Assembly: GCF_001667925.1 (NCBI RefSeq)
Contig: NZ_LZJR01000144.1
Coordinates: forward strand, 1-64,000
DNA: 64,000 nt
DNA from: Mycobacterium sp. E2479
GTDB taxonomy: Bacteria; Actinomycetota; Actinomycetes; Mycobacteriales; Mycobacteriaceae
Direction of reading: 5' to 3'
Positions 50,931 to 60,942 of the stretch are shown one piece after another. How positions within the stretch are numbered: the stretch's first letter is position 1; every line of letters starts with the position of its first letter. The notes beneath the pieces were generated by a model, which had not been told where the DNA came from, did no database searches, and saw only the letters and a list, made by a program, of their open reading frames with translations. The translations under genes were made by a program, and so were the position numbers.

Positions 50931-52511
50931 TCAGGGCCGCCGGTCGCGCATGTCCAGCACGGCCAAATGGCTGAACAGCATGCTGGTTCCGATCGGATTA
51001 CCGCCGCCGGGATACGCGGTGCCGCTAGGCGCGGCCATGGTGTTGCCCGCCGCGTACAGGCCGGGGATGGGGTCGCCGGACGTGTCCAGCACCCGCGCCG
51101 CGGCGTCGGTGCGCAGGCCGCCCTTGGTGCCCAGATCGGAAATGCCGAACGCGGCGGCGTGATAGGGCGGCGAGTCGATGGGGATCAGCGGCGACGCGCC
51201 GGCCGAGAAGGCGCGGTCGAACGCCTCGTCGCCGCGGCCGAAGTCCTCGTCGACACCGGCAGCGGCGAACCCGTTGAACCGGGCCACCGTCGCCGCCAGC
51301 CGCCCACCCGGAACCCCGATCTTGGCGGCCAGTTCCTCGAGCGTGTCCGCGGTATGCCACAGGCCGGCGGCGACGTACTTCTCGGTCTCCACGATGGTGA
51401 CGTTGGCCGCCTTCACCGGCGGCACCTCGCCCTCCTTGTCGTCGTAAATCATCCAGTACGGCAAGGTGATCGACCCGTCGGCCAGCAGTGCGATGATCTC
51501 GCGGCCGGCCCGGTCGTACGCCCGGGATTCGTTGACGAACCGGTTGCCGGCCTGGTTCACGAAGATGCCACCGGTGAACCACAGCGCGAAGGCGGACCGG
51601 CCGTCGGGGTGGGTCATGCCGGGCGACCACCAGGCCTGGTCGAGCAGGTCGGTGTCGGCGCCCGCGGCGATGCCGGCCTGCAGCGCCAGGCCGCGACTTC
51701 CCGGGCCGCCCATGGTGTCTCGCGATGTCCCGGGCACGCCGTAGCGCCGGCGCAGCTCGTCGTTGGCTTCAAAGCCGCCGGCGGCCAACAGCACTCCCCG
51801 GCGGGCGCGGATCGCCCGTCGTTCGCCGGCGGTCTCGACGATCGCGCCGGTGACCCGCCCGTCGGACGCCACCAGCTCGACCAGGGCGGTGTCGCGCCGC
51901 AGCGACGCCGTCGGGTACTGCCCGATGGCCTTGAGGAATCGCGCGATCAGCGCGCGGCCACCCAGGTAGTAGTCCGAAGAGGGTTCGGCACCGAGCCAAT
52001 CGGTGTCCAGCGGTCCGCGGATCACCTCGCGCAGTTCCGGCGCGGCGTCCACTTTCAGGGGCTTGGCGGCGATGTGGCGTTTGCCGTCCAGCCGCGCCTT
52101 GGGCGCCTTGCCGTAATAGTCGGGCCACGGCAGCGGCACGAATTTCAGGTTCGGGTCGGCTTCCAGGTACTCGATCAGCGGCGCTCCGCCGCGCACATAG
52201 GTTTCCTGCAGCTCGCGAGGGGTCCGGTCGCCGACCACGGCCTGGTAGTAAGTGAGCGCGTCCTCGACGGTGTCGTCGAAGGCGCCAGGTGGGCAGGCGC
52301 GGACCAGCACGGGATTACACGGGAACCAGACACCGCCCCCGCCGGAGTAGGCGGTGGTGCCACCGAATTTCGACGTCGCCTCGACCAGCAACACGTCGAG
52401 GCCTTCACGCGCCGCGGTGTACGCACCGGTCACGCCGCCGCCGCCCGAGCCCGCGATCAGCACGTCGCATTCGGCCGCCCAGTCCGCGGTTCCCAACGGG
52501 CGGGCGTCCAT
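50931..52511 (-). CDS. FAD-binding dehydrogenase, 3-ketosteroid-delta1-dehydrogenase-like
   Basis: The 526-residue flavoprotein starts with DVLIAGSGGGGVTGA (about 15-29), then KFGGTTAYSGGGGVWFP, and ends with GLYAAGNTMAAPSGTAYPGGG, the FAD motifs of the fumarate-reductase/KstD superfamily. KstD introduces a 1,2 double bond in steroid ring A. Here the substrate is not proven and key active-site tyrosines cannot be placed by eye. TACTCT (52523-52518) ends 6 nt before ATG 52511, so it looks leaderless. I do not recall it between birA and accD5 in M. tuberculosis. Confidence 0.82.
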   Translation of the reverse strand: MDARPLGTADWAAECDVLIAGSGGGGVTGAYTAAREGLDVLLVEATSKFGGTTAYSGGGGVWFPCNPVLVRACPPGAFDDTVEDALTYYQAVVGDRTPRELQETYVRGGAPLIEYLEADPNLKFVPLPWPDYYGKAPKARLDGKRHIAAKPLKVDAAPELREVIRGPLDTDWLGAEPSSDYYLGGRALIARFLKAIGQYPTASLRRDTALVELVASDGRVTGAIVETAGERRAIRARRGVLLAAGGFEANDELRRRYGVPGTSRDTMGGPGSRGLALQAGIAAGADTDLLDQAWWSPGMTHPDGRSAFALWFTGGIFVNQAGNRFVNESRAYDRAGREIIALLADGSITLPYWMIYDDKEGEVPPVKAANVTIVETEKYVAAGLWHTADTLEELAAKIGVPGGRLAATVARFNGFAAAGVDEDFGRGDEAFDRAFSAGASPLIPIDSPPYHAAAFGISDLGTKGGLRTDAAARVLDTSGDPIPGLYAAGNTMAAPSGTAYPGGGNPIGTSMLFSHLAVLDMRDRRP

Positions 52512-52517
52512 CAGCGG

Positions 52518-52538
52518 AGAGTACCGCGCCGCTAAGCT
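52518..52538. promoter_or_regulatory. Back-to-back leaderless -10 elements in a 35-bp gap
   Basis: The plus-strand TAAGCT (52533-52538) lies 8 nt before the accD5 ATG, and the minus-strand TACTCT (52523-52518) lies 6 nt before the flavoprotein ATG. The two -10 elements are 9 bp apart, so polymerase cannot occupy both at once. Confidence 0.55.
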
Positions 52539-52546
52539 CGACTCCC

Positions 52547-54187
52547 ATGACGAGCGTTACCGACCACACTGCGGAACCGGCCGCCGAGCACAGCATCGAC
52601 ATCCACACCACCGCGGGCAAGCTGGCCGAGCTGCACAAGCGCCGGGAAGAGTCACTGCACCCGGTGGGCGAAGAGGCCGTCGAGAAGGTACACGCCAAGG
52701 GCAAGCTCACCGCCCGCGAACGCATCCTCGCCCTGCTCGACGAGGACTCGTTCGTGGAGCTCGACGCGCTGGCGCGGCACCGCAGCAAGAACTTCGGCCT
52801 GGAGAACAACCGCCCGCTGGGCGACGGCGTGATCACCGGCTATGGCACCGTCGACGGTCGCGAGGTGTGCATCTTCAGCCAGGACGCCACGGTGTTCGGC
52901 GGCAGCCTGGGCGAGGTGTACGGCGAGAAGATCGTCAAAATCCAGGACCTGGCGATCAAGACCGGACGCCCGCTCATCGGCATCAATGACGGCGCCGGCG
53001 CGCGGATCCAGGAGGGCGTCGTCTCGCTCGGCCTGTACAGCCGCATCTTCCGAAACAACATCCTGGCCTCCGGTGTCGTCCCGCAGATCTCGTTGATCAT
53101 GGGGGCGGCCGCCGGCGGGCACGTCTACTCCCCCGCCCTGACCGACTTCGTGGTCATGGTCGACCAGACCAGCCAGATGTTCATCACCGGACCCGACGTG
53201 ATCAAGACCGTCACCGGCGAGGACGTCACCATGGAGGAGCTGGGCGGCGCCCACACCCACATGGCCAAGTCGGGCACCCTGCACTACGTCGCCTCCGGCG
53301 AGCAGGACGCCTTCGACTGGGTCCGCGACCTGCTGAGCTACCTGCCACCCAACAACGCCACCGACGCGCCGCGCTACGCCGAGCCGCATCCCCCGGGCGC
53401 CATCGAGGACAACCTCACCGACGAGGACCTCGAGCTGGACACGCTGATCCCGGACTCGCCCAACCAGCCCTACGACATGCACGAGGTGATCACCCGCATC
53501 CTCGACGACGACGAGTTCCTCGAGATCCAGGGTGGCTACGCGCAGAACATCGTCGTCGGGTTCGGCCGCATCGAGGGCCGCCCGGTCGGGATCGTGGCCA
53601 ACCAGCCGACCCAGTTCGCCGGCTGCCTGGACATCAACGCCTCGGAGAAGGCCGCCCGGTTCGTGCGGACCTGCGACTGCTTCAACATCCCGATCATCAT
53701 GCTGGTCGACGTCCCGGGCTTCCTGCCGGGCACCGGCCAGGAGTACAACGGCATCATCCGCCGCGGCGCCAAGCTGCTGTTCGCCTACGGCGAGGCCACG
53801 GTCCCGAAGATCACCGTCATCACCCGCAAGGCCTACGGCGGCGCCTACTGCGTGATGGGGTCCAAGGACATGGGCTGCGACGTCAACCTGGCGTGGCCGA
53901 CGGCGCAGATCGCCGTGATGGGGGCCTCCGGCGCCGTCGGCTTCGTCTACCGCAAGCAGCTGAGCGAGGCCGCCAAGGAGGGCAAGGACGTCGACGCGCT
54001 GCGCCTGCAACTGCAACAGGAATACGAAGACACCTTGGTCAACCCGTACGTCGCCGCCGAACGGGGCTACGTCGACGCGGTGATCCCGCCGTCGCACACC
54101 CGCGGTTACATCGGCACGGCGCTGCGCCTGCTGGAGCGCAAGATCTCCCACCTGCCCCCGAAGAAGCACGGGAACATCCCCCTATGA
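52547..54187 (+). CDS. accD5: Propionyl/acyl-CoA carboxylase beta subunit AccD5
   Basis: The 546-residue carboxyltransferase has the paired oxyanion segments GGSLGE and GAAAGGHVY (N-half) and LVDVPGFLPGTGQEYNGI with YGGAYCVMGS (C-half). It carboxylates propionyl-CoA to methylmalonyl-CoA together with AccA3 and AccE5, feeding methyl-branched lipids. The start ATG 52547 (MTSVTDHT) fits a leaderless promoter; the longer frame is a shadow of the flavoprotein gene. It overlaps accE5 by 4 bp. Confidence 0.97.
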   Translation: MTSVTDHTAEPAAEHSIDIHTTAGKLAELHKRREESLHPVGEEAVEKVHAKGKLTARERILALLDEDSFVELDALARHRSKNFGLENNRPLGDGVITGYGTVDGREVCIFSQDATVFGGSLGEVYGEKIVKIQDLAIKTGRPLIGINDGAGARIQEGVVSLGLYSRIFRNNILASGVVPQISLIMGAAAGGHVYSPALTDFVVMVDQTSQMFITGPDVIKTVTGEDVTMEELGGAHTHMAKSGTLHYVASGEQDAFDWVRDLLSYLPPNNATDAPRYAEPHPPGAIEDNLTDEDLELDTLIPDSPNQPYDMHEVITRILDDDEFLEIQGGYAQNIVVGFGRIEGRPVGIVANQPTQFAGCLDINASEKAARFVRTCDCFNIPIIMLVDVPGFLPGTGQEYNGIIRRGAKLLFAYGEATVPKITVITRKAYGGAYCVMGSKDMGCDVNLAWPTAQIAVMGASGAVGFVYRKQLSEAAKEGKDVDALRLQLQQEYEDTLVNPYVAAERGYVDAVIPPSHTRGYIGTALRLLERKISHLPPKKHGNIPL

Positions 54188-54456
54188 CCGAGCAGAACGA
54201 CGCGCACGCCGACGGGGTCGCGGCCGGAGACGCTTTGCAGCCGCACGCGCACGAGCCGCACATTCAGATCCTCAAGGGTGAACCCACGGTCGAGGAGGTG
54301 GCCGCGCTGGTCGCGGTGCTGGGCTGCGCCGGCGGCGCGCCGGAGCCCGAACAGCCCGAGCGGACCCGCTGGGGTCTCCCGGTCGACCGCCTGCGGTTCG
54401 CGATGACCAACTATCAGCGGCTGACGTTCCAGCAAATGACTCACATGAGGCATTGA
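54184..54456 (+). CDS. accE5: Acyl-CoA carboxylase epsilon subunit AccE5
   Basis: The 90-residue protein has the epsilon-subunit core HIQILKGEPTVEEVAALVAVL and ends with DRLRFAMTNYQRLTFQQMTH-type residues. It stabilises the AccA3-AccD5 complex. It is much shorter than the M. tuberculosis protein, which has a long N-terminal extension of repeats; here about 26 residues precede the core. It overlaps accD5 (ATGA) and maf (TTGA). Confidence 0.92.
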   Translation: MTEQNDAHADGVAAGDALQPHAHEPHIQILKGEPTVEEVAALVAVLGCAGGAPEPEQPERTRWGLPVDRLRFAMTNYQRLTFQQMTHMRH

Positions 54457-55085
54457 CCCGCCTGGTGCTGGCGTCGGCGTCGGCCGGCCGGCTCAAAGTG
54501 CTGCGCCAGGCGGGCGTCGATCCGCTGGTCGTGATCTCGGGCGTCGACGAGGATGCCGTTGCCACCGCGCAGGGGCCGGAGGCATCGCCGGCCGACGTGG
54601 TGTGCGCCCTGGCCCGGGCCAAGGCCGAACAGGTGGCGGGCGAACTGGATGGCGGGGTTGCGGCCGATTGCGTTGTCCTCGGCTGTGATTCGATGCTGTC
54701 CGTGGACGGCCAGTTGTGCGGTAAACCCGGATCGGCCGATGCCGCCGCGAGCCAGTGGCGCCTGATGGGCGGCCGCGCCGGCGAATTGCACACCGGGCAC
54801 TGCCTGCTGCGGCTGCGCGAGGCCGCCATCACCCACCGTGAATTTGAATCCCAGTGCACGACAGTGCATTTCGCCGTCCCGACGGACGAAGACCTGCGGG
54901 CGTATGTCGCCAACGGCGAACCGTGGCACGTAGCCGGGGGCTTCACCCTCGACGGCCTGGGCGGCTGGTTCGTCGACGGGATCGTCGGTGACCCGTCGAA
55001 CGTGATCGGCGTCAGCCTGCCGCTGCTGCGGTCGCTGCTGGGACGGGCCGGGCTGTCGGTGTCCGCGTTGTGGGCGGGCAACTAG
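54453..55085 (+). CDS. maf: Maf-family nucleotide pyrophosphatase
   Basis: The 210-residue protein starts LVLASASAGRLKVL, has DCVVLGCDSML and the GGFTLDGLGGWFV signature of Maf (YceF/YhdE) enzymes, which hydrolyse modified or canonical nucleoside triphosphates. Start codon TTG 54453 overlaps the accE5 stop. Corresponds to Rv3282. Specificity is not readable. Confidence 0.92.
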   Translation: MTRLVLASASAGRLKVLRQAGVDPLVVISGVDEDAVATAQGPEASPADVVCALARAKAEQVAGELDGGVAADCVVLGCDSMLSVDGQLCGKPGSADAAASQWRLMGGRAGELHTGHCLLRLREAAITHREFESQCTTVHFAVPTDEDLRAYVANGEPWHVAGGFTLDGLGGWFVDGIVGDPSNVIGVSLPLLRSLLGRAGLSVSALWAGN

Positions 55086-55106
55086 CCTGGCGGTAGGCTC
55101 GGCAGC

Positions 55107-55997
55107 GTGGCATTACCACCCGATCCAAGCCCGACATTGTCCGAATACGCCCACCCCGAGCGACTGGTCACCGCCGACTGGCTGTCCGCCAACCAGGGCA
55201 CTCCCGGCCTGGCGATCGTCGAATCAGACGAGGACGTCCTGCTCTACGACGTCGGTCACATCCCCGGCGCGGTGAAGGTCGACTGGCACACCGACCTCAA
55301 CGACCCCCACGTCCGCGACTACATCGACGGGGCGCAGTTCGCGGAGCTGATGGACCGCAAGGGCATCGCCCGCGACGACACCGTGGTGATCTACGGCGAC
55401 AAGAGCAACTGGTGGGCGGCGTACGCACTCTGGGTGTTCACGCTGTTCGGCCACCCCGACGTGCGGCTGCTCAACGGTGGCCGCGACCTGTGGCTGGCCG
55501 AACGCCGGGAGACCACGCTGGACGTGCCCACCAAGACATCCACCGGCTATCCCGTCGTCACCCGTAACGACGCGCCCATTCGCGCCTTCAAGGACGACGT
55601 GCTGGGAATTCTCGGCACCCAGCCGCTGATCGACGTGCGCTCGCCGGACGAGTACACCGGCAAGCGCACGCACATGCCCGAGTACCCCGAGGAGGGCGTG
55701 CTGCGCGGCGGCCACATCCCCACCGCCCGGTCGATCCCATGGGCCAAAGCGGTCGACGAGAGCGGGCGGTTCCGCAGCCGCGAGGAGCTCGAGGAGCTGT
55801 ACGGATTCATCCAGCCGGACGACAAGACCGTCGTGTACTGCCGCATCGGCGAGCGCTCCAGCCACACCTGGTTCGTGCTGACGCATCTGCTCGGCAAGCC
55901 GGGGGTGCGCAACTACGACGGATCGTGGACGGAGTGGGGCAACACCGTGCGCACGCCGATCGTGGCAGGCGAATCCCCAGGCGCGGTCCCGGTCTGA
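55107..55997 (+). CDS. sseA: Thiosulfate sulfurtransferase SseA
   Basis: The 296-residue enzyme has two rhodanese domains. The first (about 20-145) lacks the catalytic cysteine; the second carries Cys245 in the active loop CRIGERSSHTW. It transfers sulfane sulfur from thiosulfate to an acceptor. In M. tuberculosis SseA is linked to oxidant defence. GTG 55107 is the start; the SufE-like gene follows after 5 bp, which suggests shared sulfur handling. Confidence 0.95.
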   Translation: MALPPDPSPTLSEYAHPERLVTADWLSANQGTPGLAIVESDEDVLLYDVGHIPGAVKVDWHTDLNDPHVRDYIDGAQFAELMDRKGIARDDTVVIYGDKSNWWAAYALWVFTLFGHPDVRLLNGGRDLWLAERRETTLDVPTKTSTGYPVVTRNDAPIRAFKDDVLGILGTQPLIDVRSPDEYTGKRTHMPEYPEEGVLRGGHIPTARSIPWAKAVDESGRFRSREELEELYGFIQPDDKTVVYCRIGERSSHTWFVLTHLLGKPGVRNYDGSWTEWGNTVRTPIVAGESPGAVPV

Positions 55998-56002
55998 TCG
56001 CG

Positions 56003-56422
56003 ATGAGTATGCCCGCGCCGCTGGCCGAGGTGGTGTCCGATTTCGCCGAAGTCGAGGGCCAGGACAAGCTGGCGCTGCTGCTGGAGTTCGCCAATGAACT
56101 TCCGGCGCTGCCGTCCGACCTGGAAGAAGCGGCCATGGAGCCGGTGCCGGAATGCCAGACCCCGCTGTTTTTGCACGTCGATGCCAGCGACCCCGAGCGG
56201 GTGCGGCTGCACTTCAGCGCACCGGCGGAATCGCCGACCACGCGGGGGTTCGCGTCGATTCTGGCCGCCGGTCTCGACGAACAGCCGGCCGCCGACATTC
56301 TGGCGGTGCCCGAGGATTTTTACGCCGACCTCGGGCTGGCCGCTCTGATCAGCCCGCTGCGGTTGCGCGGCCTGTCGGCGATGCTCGCCCGCATCAAGCG
56401 CAGGCTGCGCGAGAGTGCGTAA
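56003..56422 (+). CDS. SufE-like sulfur acceptor protein, Rv3284 homologue
   Basis: The 139-residue protein has the SufE/CsdE fold signature: EFANELPALP, EPVPECQTPLFLHV with the likely acceptor cysteine (Cys51), and LISPLRLRGLSAMLARIK. SufE proteins accept persulfide sulfur. The neighbour SseA is a natural partner. The start is ATG 56003; the long frame upstream is a shadow of sseA. Confidence 0.9.
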   Translation: MSMPAPLAEVVSDFAEVEGQDKLALLLEFANELPALPSDLEEAAMEPVPECQTPLFLHVDASDPERVRLHFSAPAESPTTRGFASILAAGLDEQPAADILAVPEDFYADLGLAALISPLRLRGLSAMLARIKRRLRESA

Positions 56423-56556
56423 AAAACCACGAAATTCCGGACCGCCTCGTGGGGCGAAACGGTGCGACGCTTAGACTTCCCCAGAACTCGTTGTAAGAAA
56501 TTCTCTTAGAGAAGTCCGCGCAAATACGTCCGCGGATATGCCAAACAGGAGGCGCA

Positions 56557-58353
<1,797 letters not shown>

Positions 58354-58419
58354 CGCTTGGCAAGAGTTTTTCCGACAACGCTGTCGGCCCTGGCTATTCG
58401 GGAGTAGGGTCTCGTACAA

Positions 58420-58445
58420 GGTTGAGTTCACAGCCGCCCGGGATA
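58420..58445 (+). promoter_or_regulatory. Possible SigF-type promoter ahead of the STAS gene
   Basis: GGTTG (58420-58424) and GGGATA (58440-58445) are 15 bp apart. Mycobacterial SigF promoters resemble GGTTT, 15-17 bp, GGGTAT. The match is partial. If real, SigF would feed back on its own regulator. Confidence 0.3.
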
Positions 58446-58549
58446 CGTCGGTGACGTGGGGGTAGGCGGAATTCCCTCCTTCTTCGAACTATTTTCACAC
58501 CGCTGACGTATCCACAGCAGGAATGTCCCTCGATGGGATGGAGTCAGCT

Positions 58550-58966
58550 ATGTCTGTGGCCCAATCTTGGCAACAAAGCCGCACAGCACAATTCACCGCC
58601 CGCTGGGGTCCAGCGGGCACGCTGATCACGGTGGACGGCGAGCTCGACGCGGCCAATGCGGATCAACTGGTCGCGTACGTGCAGCACAGCACCAACCGCT
58701 CCCGGCGAGTGATCCTTGACCTGCGCGGCCTCAAATTCATTGGCACTGCGGGCTTTTCGGCCCTGCACCGGATCAATGTGGCCTGCTCGGGCGCTCAGGT
58801 GTCCTGGGCCATGGCGCCGAGCCCGGCGGTGGACAGGCTGCTGCGGGTCTGCGACCCGGACGCGACGCTGCCGGTGACCACGCAGCGGGCCGAGCCACTG
58901 CTGGAACCGCTGTGGGTCGAAGAAGAGCCCCGGCCGCTACTGCAGCTGGTCACGGAGCCGCGCTAG
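58550..58966 (+). CDS. STAS-domain anti-anti-sigma factor
   Basis: The 138-residue STAS protein has GTLITVDGELDAANADQL and LDLRGLKFIGTAGFSALHRI. Thr66 in FIGTAGF lies where SpoIIAA-type proteins carry the phosphorylated Ser/Thr. Unphosphorylated STAS proteins bind RsbW-type kinases and free the sigma factor. It converges on sigF with a 30-bp overlap. GGAG 6 nt before ATG 58550 fixes the start over ATG 58523. M. tuberculosis has RsfA and RsfB elsewhere; a STAS gene at this spot is worth noting. Confidence 0.9.
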   Translation: MSVAQSWQQSRTAQFTARWGPAGTLITVDGELDAANADQLVAYVQHSTNRSRRVILDLRGLKFIGTAGFSALHRINVACSGAQVSWAMAPSPAVDRLLRVCDPDATLPVTTQRAEPLLEPLWVEEEPRPLLQLVTEPR

Positions 58967-59725
58967 CGACTTCGCCAGCAGCCGCGACACGTGCATCTGC
59001 GAGATGCCGACCCGCTCGGCGATCTGCGTCTGCGTCATCGACTCGAAGAATCGCAGCACCAACACCGTCCGTTCCCGTTCGGGCAGCGCCTCGAGCAGCG
59101 GACGTAACGATTCCTGATCCTCGATCCGGTCCAGGCCGGTGTCGACGTCACCGAGGGTGTCCGCGATAGCGCGGGCCTCCTCCTCCTCACCGCCGCCACC
59201 GCTGTCGATGGACAGGGTGTTGTACGAGCTGCCCGCCACCAGCCCCTCGACCACCTCTTCGCGGTCCATGTCCAGCTCCGCGGCGAGTTCGGTCGCGGTG
59301 GGCGCCCGGCCGAGCCGCTGCGAGAGGTCGGCTGTGGCGGTGCCCAGCCGCAGGTGCAGTTCCTTCAGCCGCCGCGGGACTTTGACCGACCAGCTGTTGT
59401 CGCGGAAGTGGCGGCGAACCTCTCCCATGATCGTCGGCACCGCGAAGGAAACGAAGTCCGACCCGGTGTCGACGTCGAACCGGACCACCGCGTTGACCAA
59501 TCCGACGCGCGCCACCTGAACCAGGTCGTCACGCGGTTCGCCGCGACCCTCGAAGCGGCGCGCGATGTGGTCGGCGAGCGGCAGGCACCGCTCGACGATT
59601 TTGTCCCGTTGACGTTGGAATTCCACCGAGTCGGACGCGGCAGCGGCCAGCTCACGGAACATGTCCGGAACATCGGCGTATTCGTTCGGACGCGAAACCG
59701 AACCGCCGGCAGCTCGCGCTGTCAC
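58937..59725 (-). CDS. sigF: Alternative sigma factor SigF
   Basis: The 262-residue sigma-B/F/G type factor has region 2 (QVARVGLVNAVVRFD, FAVPTIMGEVRRHFRD), region 3 (RLKELHLRLGTATADLSQRLGR) and region 4 with the helix-turn-helix (TQTQIAERVGISQMHVSRLLAKSL). It directs stress and stationary-phase genes. GTG 59725 overlaps rsbW by 4 bp, so anti-sigma and sigma are translationally coupled. The last 30 bp overlap the STAS gene on the other strand. Confidence 0.96.
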   Translation of the reverse strand: MTARAAGGSVSRPNEYADVPDMFRELAAAASDSVEFQRQRDKIVERCLPLADHIARRFEGRGEPRDDLVQVARVGLVNAVVRFDVDTGSDFVSFAVPTIMGEVRRHFRDNSWSVKVPRRLKELHLRLGTATADLSQRLGRAPTATELAAELDMDREEVVEGLVAGSSYNTLSIDSGGGGEEEEARAIADTLGDVDTGLDRIEDQESLRPLLEALPERERTVLVLRFFESMTQTQIAERVGISQMHVSRLLAKSLARLRDQLQ

Positions 59726-60159
59726 CTGCTGGAGGCCGCCCGTCGCGCCGTCAGTGTGATGCCGAAAACACTGCCGGTTTCATTGGGTTCGCGACCGTCA
59801 TGGAAAGTCTGAACGTCGTCGGCGAGCGACGTCAGCACATGCCAGCTGAAACTGCCGGGCGCCACCACGTCGTGAGTGTCGCATGCCGCGGAAGCTTCCA
59901 CTACCAATTGGTCATCCTGGGGATCGACCACGACGACCAGGGTCGCGTCGGGAGTGGCCGAACGAATCAACCTGGTGCACACTTCGTCGACCGCGAGCCG
60001 CAGGTCCGCCACCGCATCGAAATCCAGGTCCTCGAAAGTGCCGATGGCACCGACCAGGGTGCGCAGCATCGCGAGGTTCTCCAGCCGCGCAGCAACGTGA
60101 AGTTCGACAGCACGATGGCCGCGCGGACGCTTGTTAGCGTGCAATCCAGCATCGTTCAT
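59722..60159 (-). CDS. rsbW: Anti-sigma-F factor RsbW (UsfX)
   Basis: The 145-residue HATPase-like protein has the ATP-binding DLRLAVDEVCTRLIRSA helix and ends FGITLTARRAASSR, nearly identical to M. tuberculosis UsfX/RsbW. It sequesters SigF and is released by STAS proteins. The start is ATG 60159 after GGGAG; the 30-residue extension to 60249 is unsupported. It directly precedes sigF. Confidence 0.95.
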   Translation of the reverse strand: MNDAGLHANKRPRGHRAVELHVAARLENLAMLRTLVGAIGTFEDLDFDAVADLRLAVDEVCTRLIRSATPDATLVVVVDPQDDQLVVEASAACDTHDVVAPGSFSWHVLTSLADDVQTFHDGREPNETGSVFGITLTARRAASSR

Positions 60160-60266
60160 ATGGTCTCCCGGCAATGTTCGAGTGACACTACTACTGCTTC
60201 GCAGTCCGCCGTGGACGTCGCGCTCGAGCCGGTTAGTCATGGTCGCCACCGGATATTCGGCCCGCT

Positions 60267-60416
60267 ATGGGCGGGCCTGACACGACCGACACGATCCGGA
60301 CGCGCCGAGACCGGCGCTTCGCGGTGATCGCCGGGGTCACGCTGGTCATATCGATAGTCGTTGCAGTAGGCATGTACATCGGTGTATTCGTGATTCCGTC
60401 CCCCATGATGGGGTGA
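60267..60416 (+). CDS. Unlisted 49-residue single-span membrane protein inside the sigF locus
   Basis: ATG 60267 opens a frame that stops with TGA at 60414-60416. The peptide begins MGGPDTTDTIRTRRDRR and continues into about 25 hydrophobic residues (FAVIAGVTLVISIVV, then AVGMYIGVFVIP), ending PSPMMG. An acidic/basic head, one helix with positive residues on the inner side and a short tail make a convincing small membrane protein. GGATAT (60251-60256) lies 10 nt before the ATG. It is on the strand opposite rsbW and usfY. No known family is recognised. Confidence 0.55.
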   Translation: MGGPDTTDTIRTRRDRRFAVIAGVTLVISIVVAVGMYIGVFVIPSPMMG

Positions 60417-60583
60417 CCACGCAACCGTTCCGGCACTCATCATGGTGCAAACCTGATACCCACATGTTCGCGCCGGTAACCTCGCAATTTCCTTTCATGC
60501 GCAATATCACAGGCGCGGCGTCACGGCAGGTCATGCCGAGAAAAGACACGATCGAAAGGGCGCGTGCGGGCTGGTCTGCGTCC

Positions 60584-60895
60584 CTAGCTGGCCGGCCGTT
60601 GCCGGTACACATCCGGATGTTCGGTGTACCAACGATCGCAGATCCGGCGAATCCTGCGGTGCTCCACCGCCAGCCAGGCCAGCCCCAGCACCGCGGCGAT
60701 GACCCCGACGATCCCCGCCGTCATGCCTTCGTGGTGATGTCCGCTGCCGAAGGCCGCAAGACTGCCGCATGTTCCGATCACGCCCGCGACGACTAAGAGG
60801 TATCCGGGCCAGTGCAGGACGTCGATCAGCGACTCGCCGGCGAGCGGCCGTGTTGTCCTCAGATGGTCGACGGGGTCGTGGTAGGTGTCTCCCAT
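60584..60895 (-). CDS. usfY: UsfY-like membrane protein
   Basis: The 103-residue protein begins MGDTYHDPVDHLRTTRP and has two hydrophobic helices (about 27-50 and 57-77) before a basic tail (EHRRIRRICDRWY). It resembles UsfY, encoded upstream of rsbW-sigF in M. tuberculosis and co-expressed with SigF. GAGGAG precedes ATG 60895. The role is unknown. It is separated from rsbW by 424 bp, which hold the small plus-strand frame. Confidence 0.85.
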   Translation of the reverse strand: MGDTYHDPVDHLRTTRPLAGESLIDVLHWPGYLLVVAGVIGTCGSLAAFGSGHHHEGMTAGIVGVIAAVLGLAWLAVEHRRIRRICDRWYTEHPDVYRQRPAS

Positions 60896-60942
60896 AGCTG
60901 CTCCTCACCGCACCATCCACGTTAGATCGCGGGAGGACAAAC

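Noticed and set aside
60346..60612. Minus-strand frames 60233-60443 and 60346-60612
   Set aside because: They are antisense to the small membrane-protein frame, cysteine/histidine-rich by chance, and have no ribosome site.
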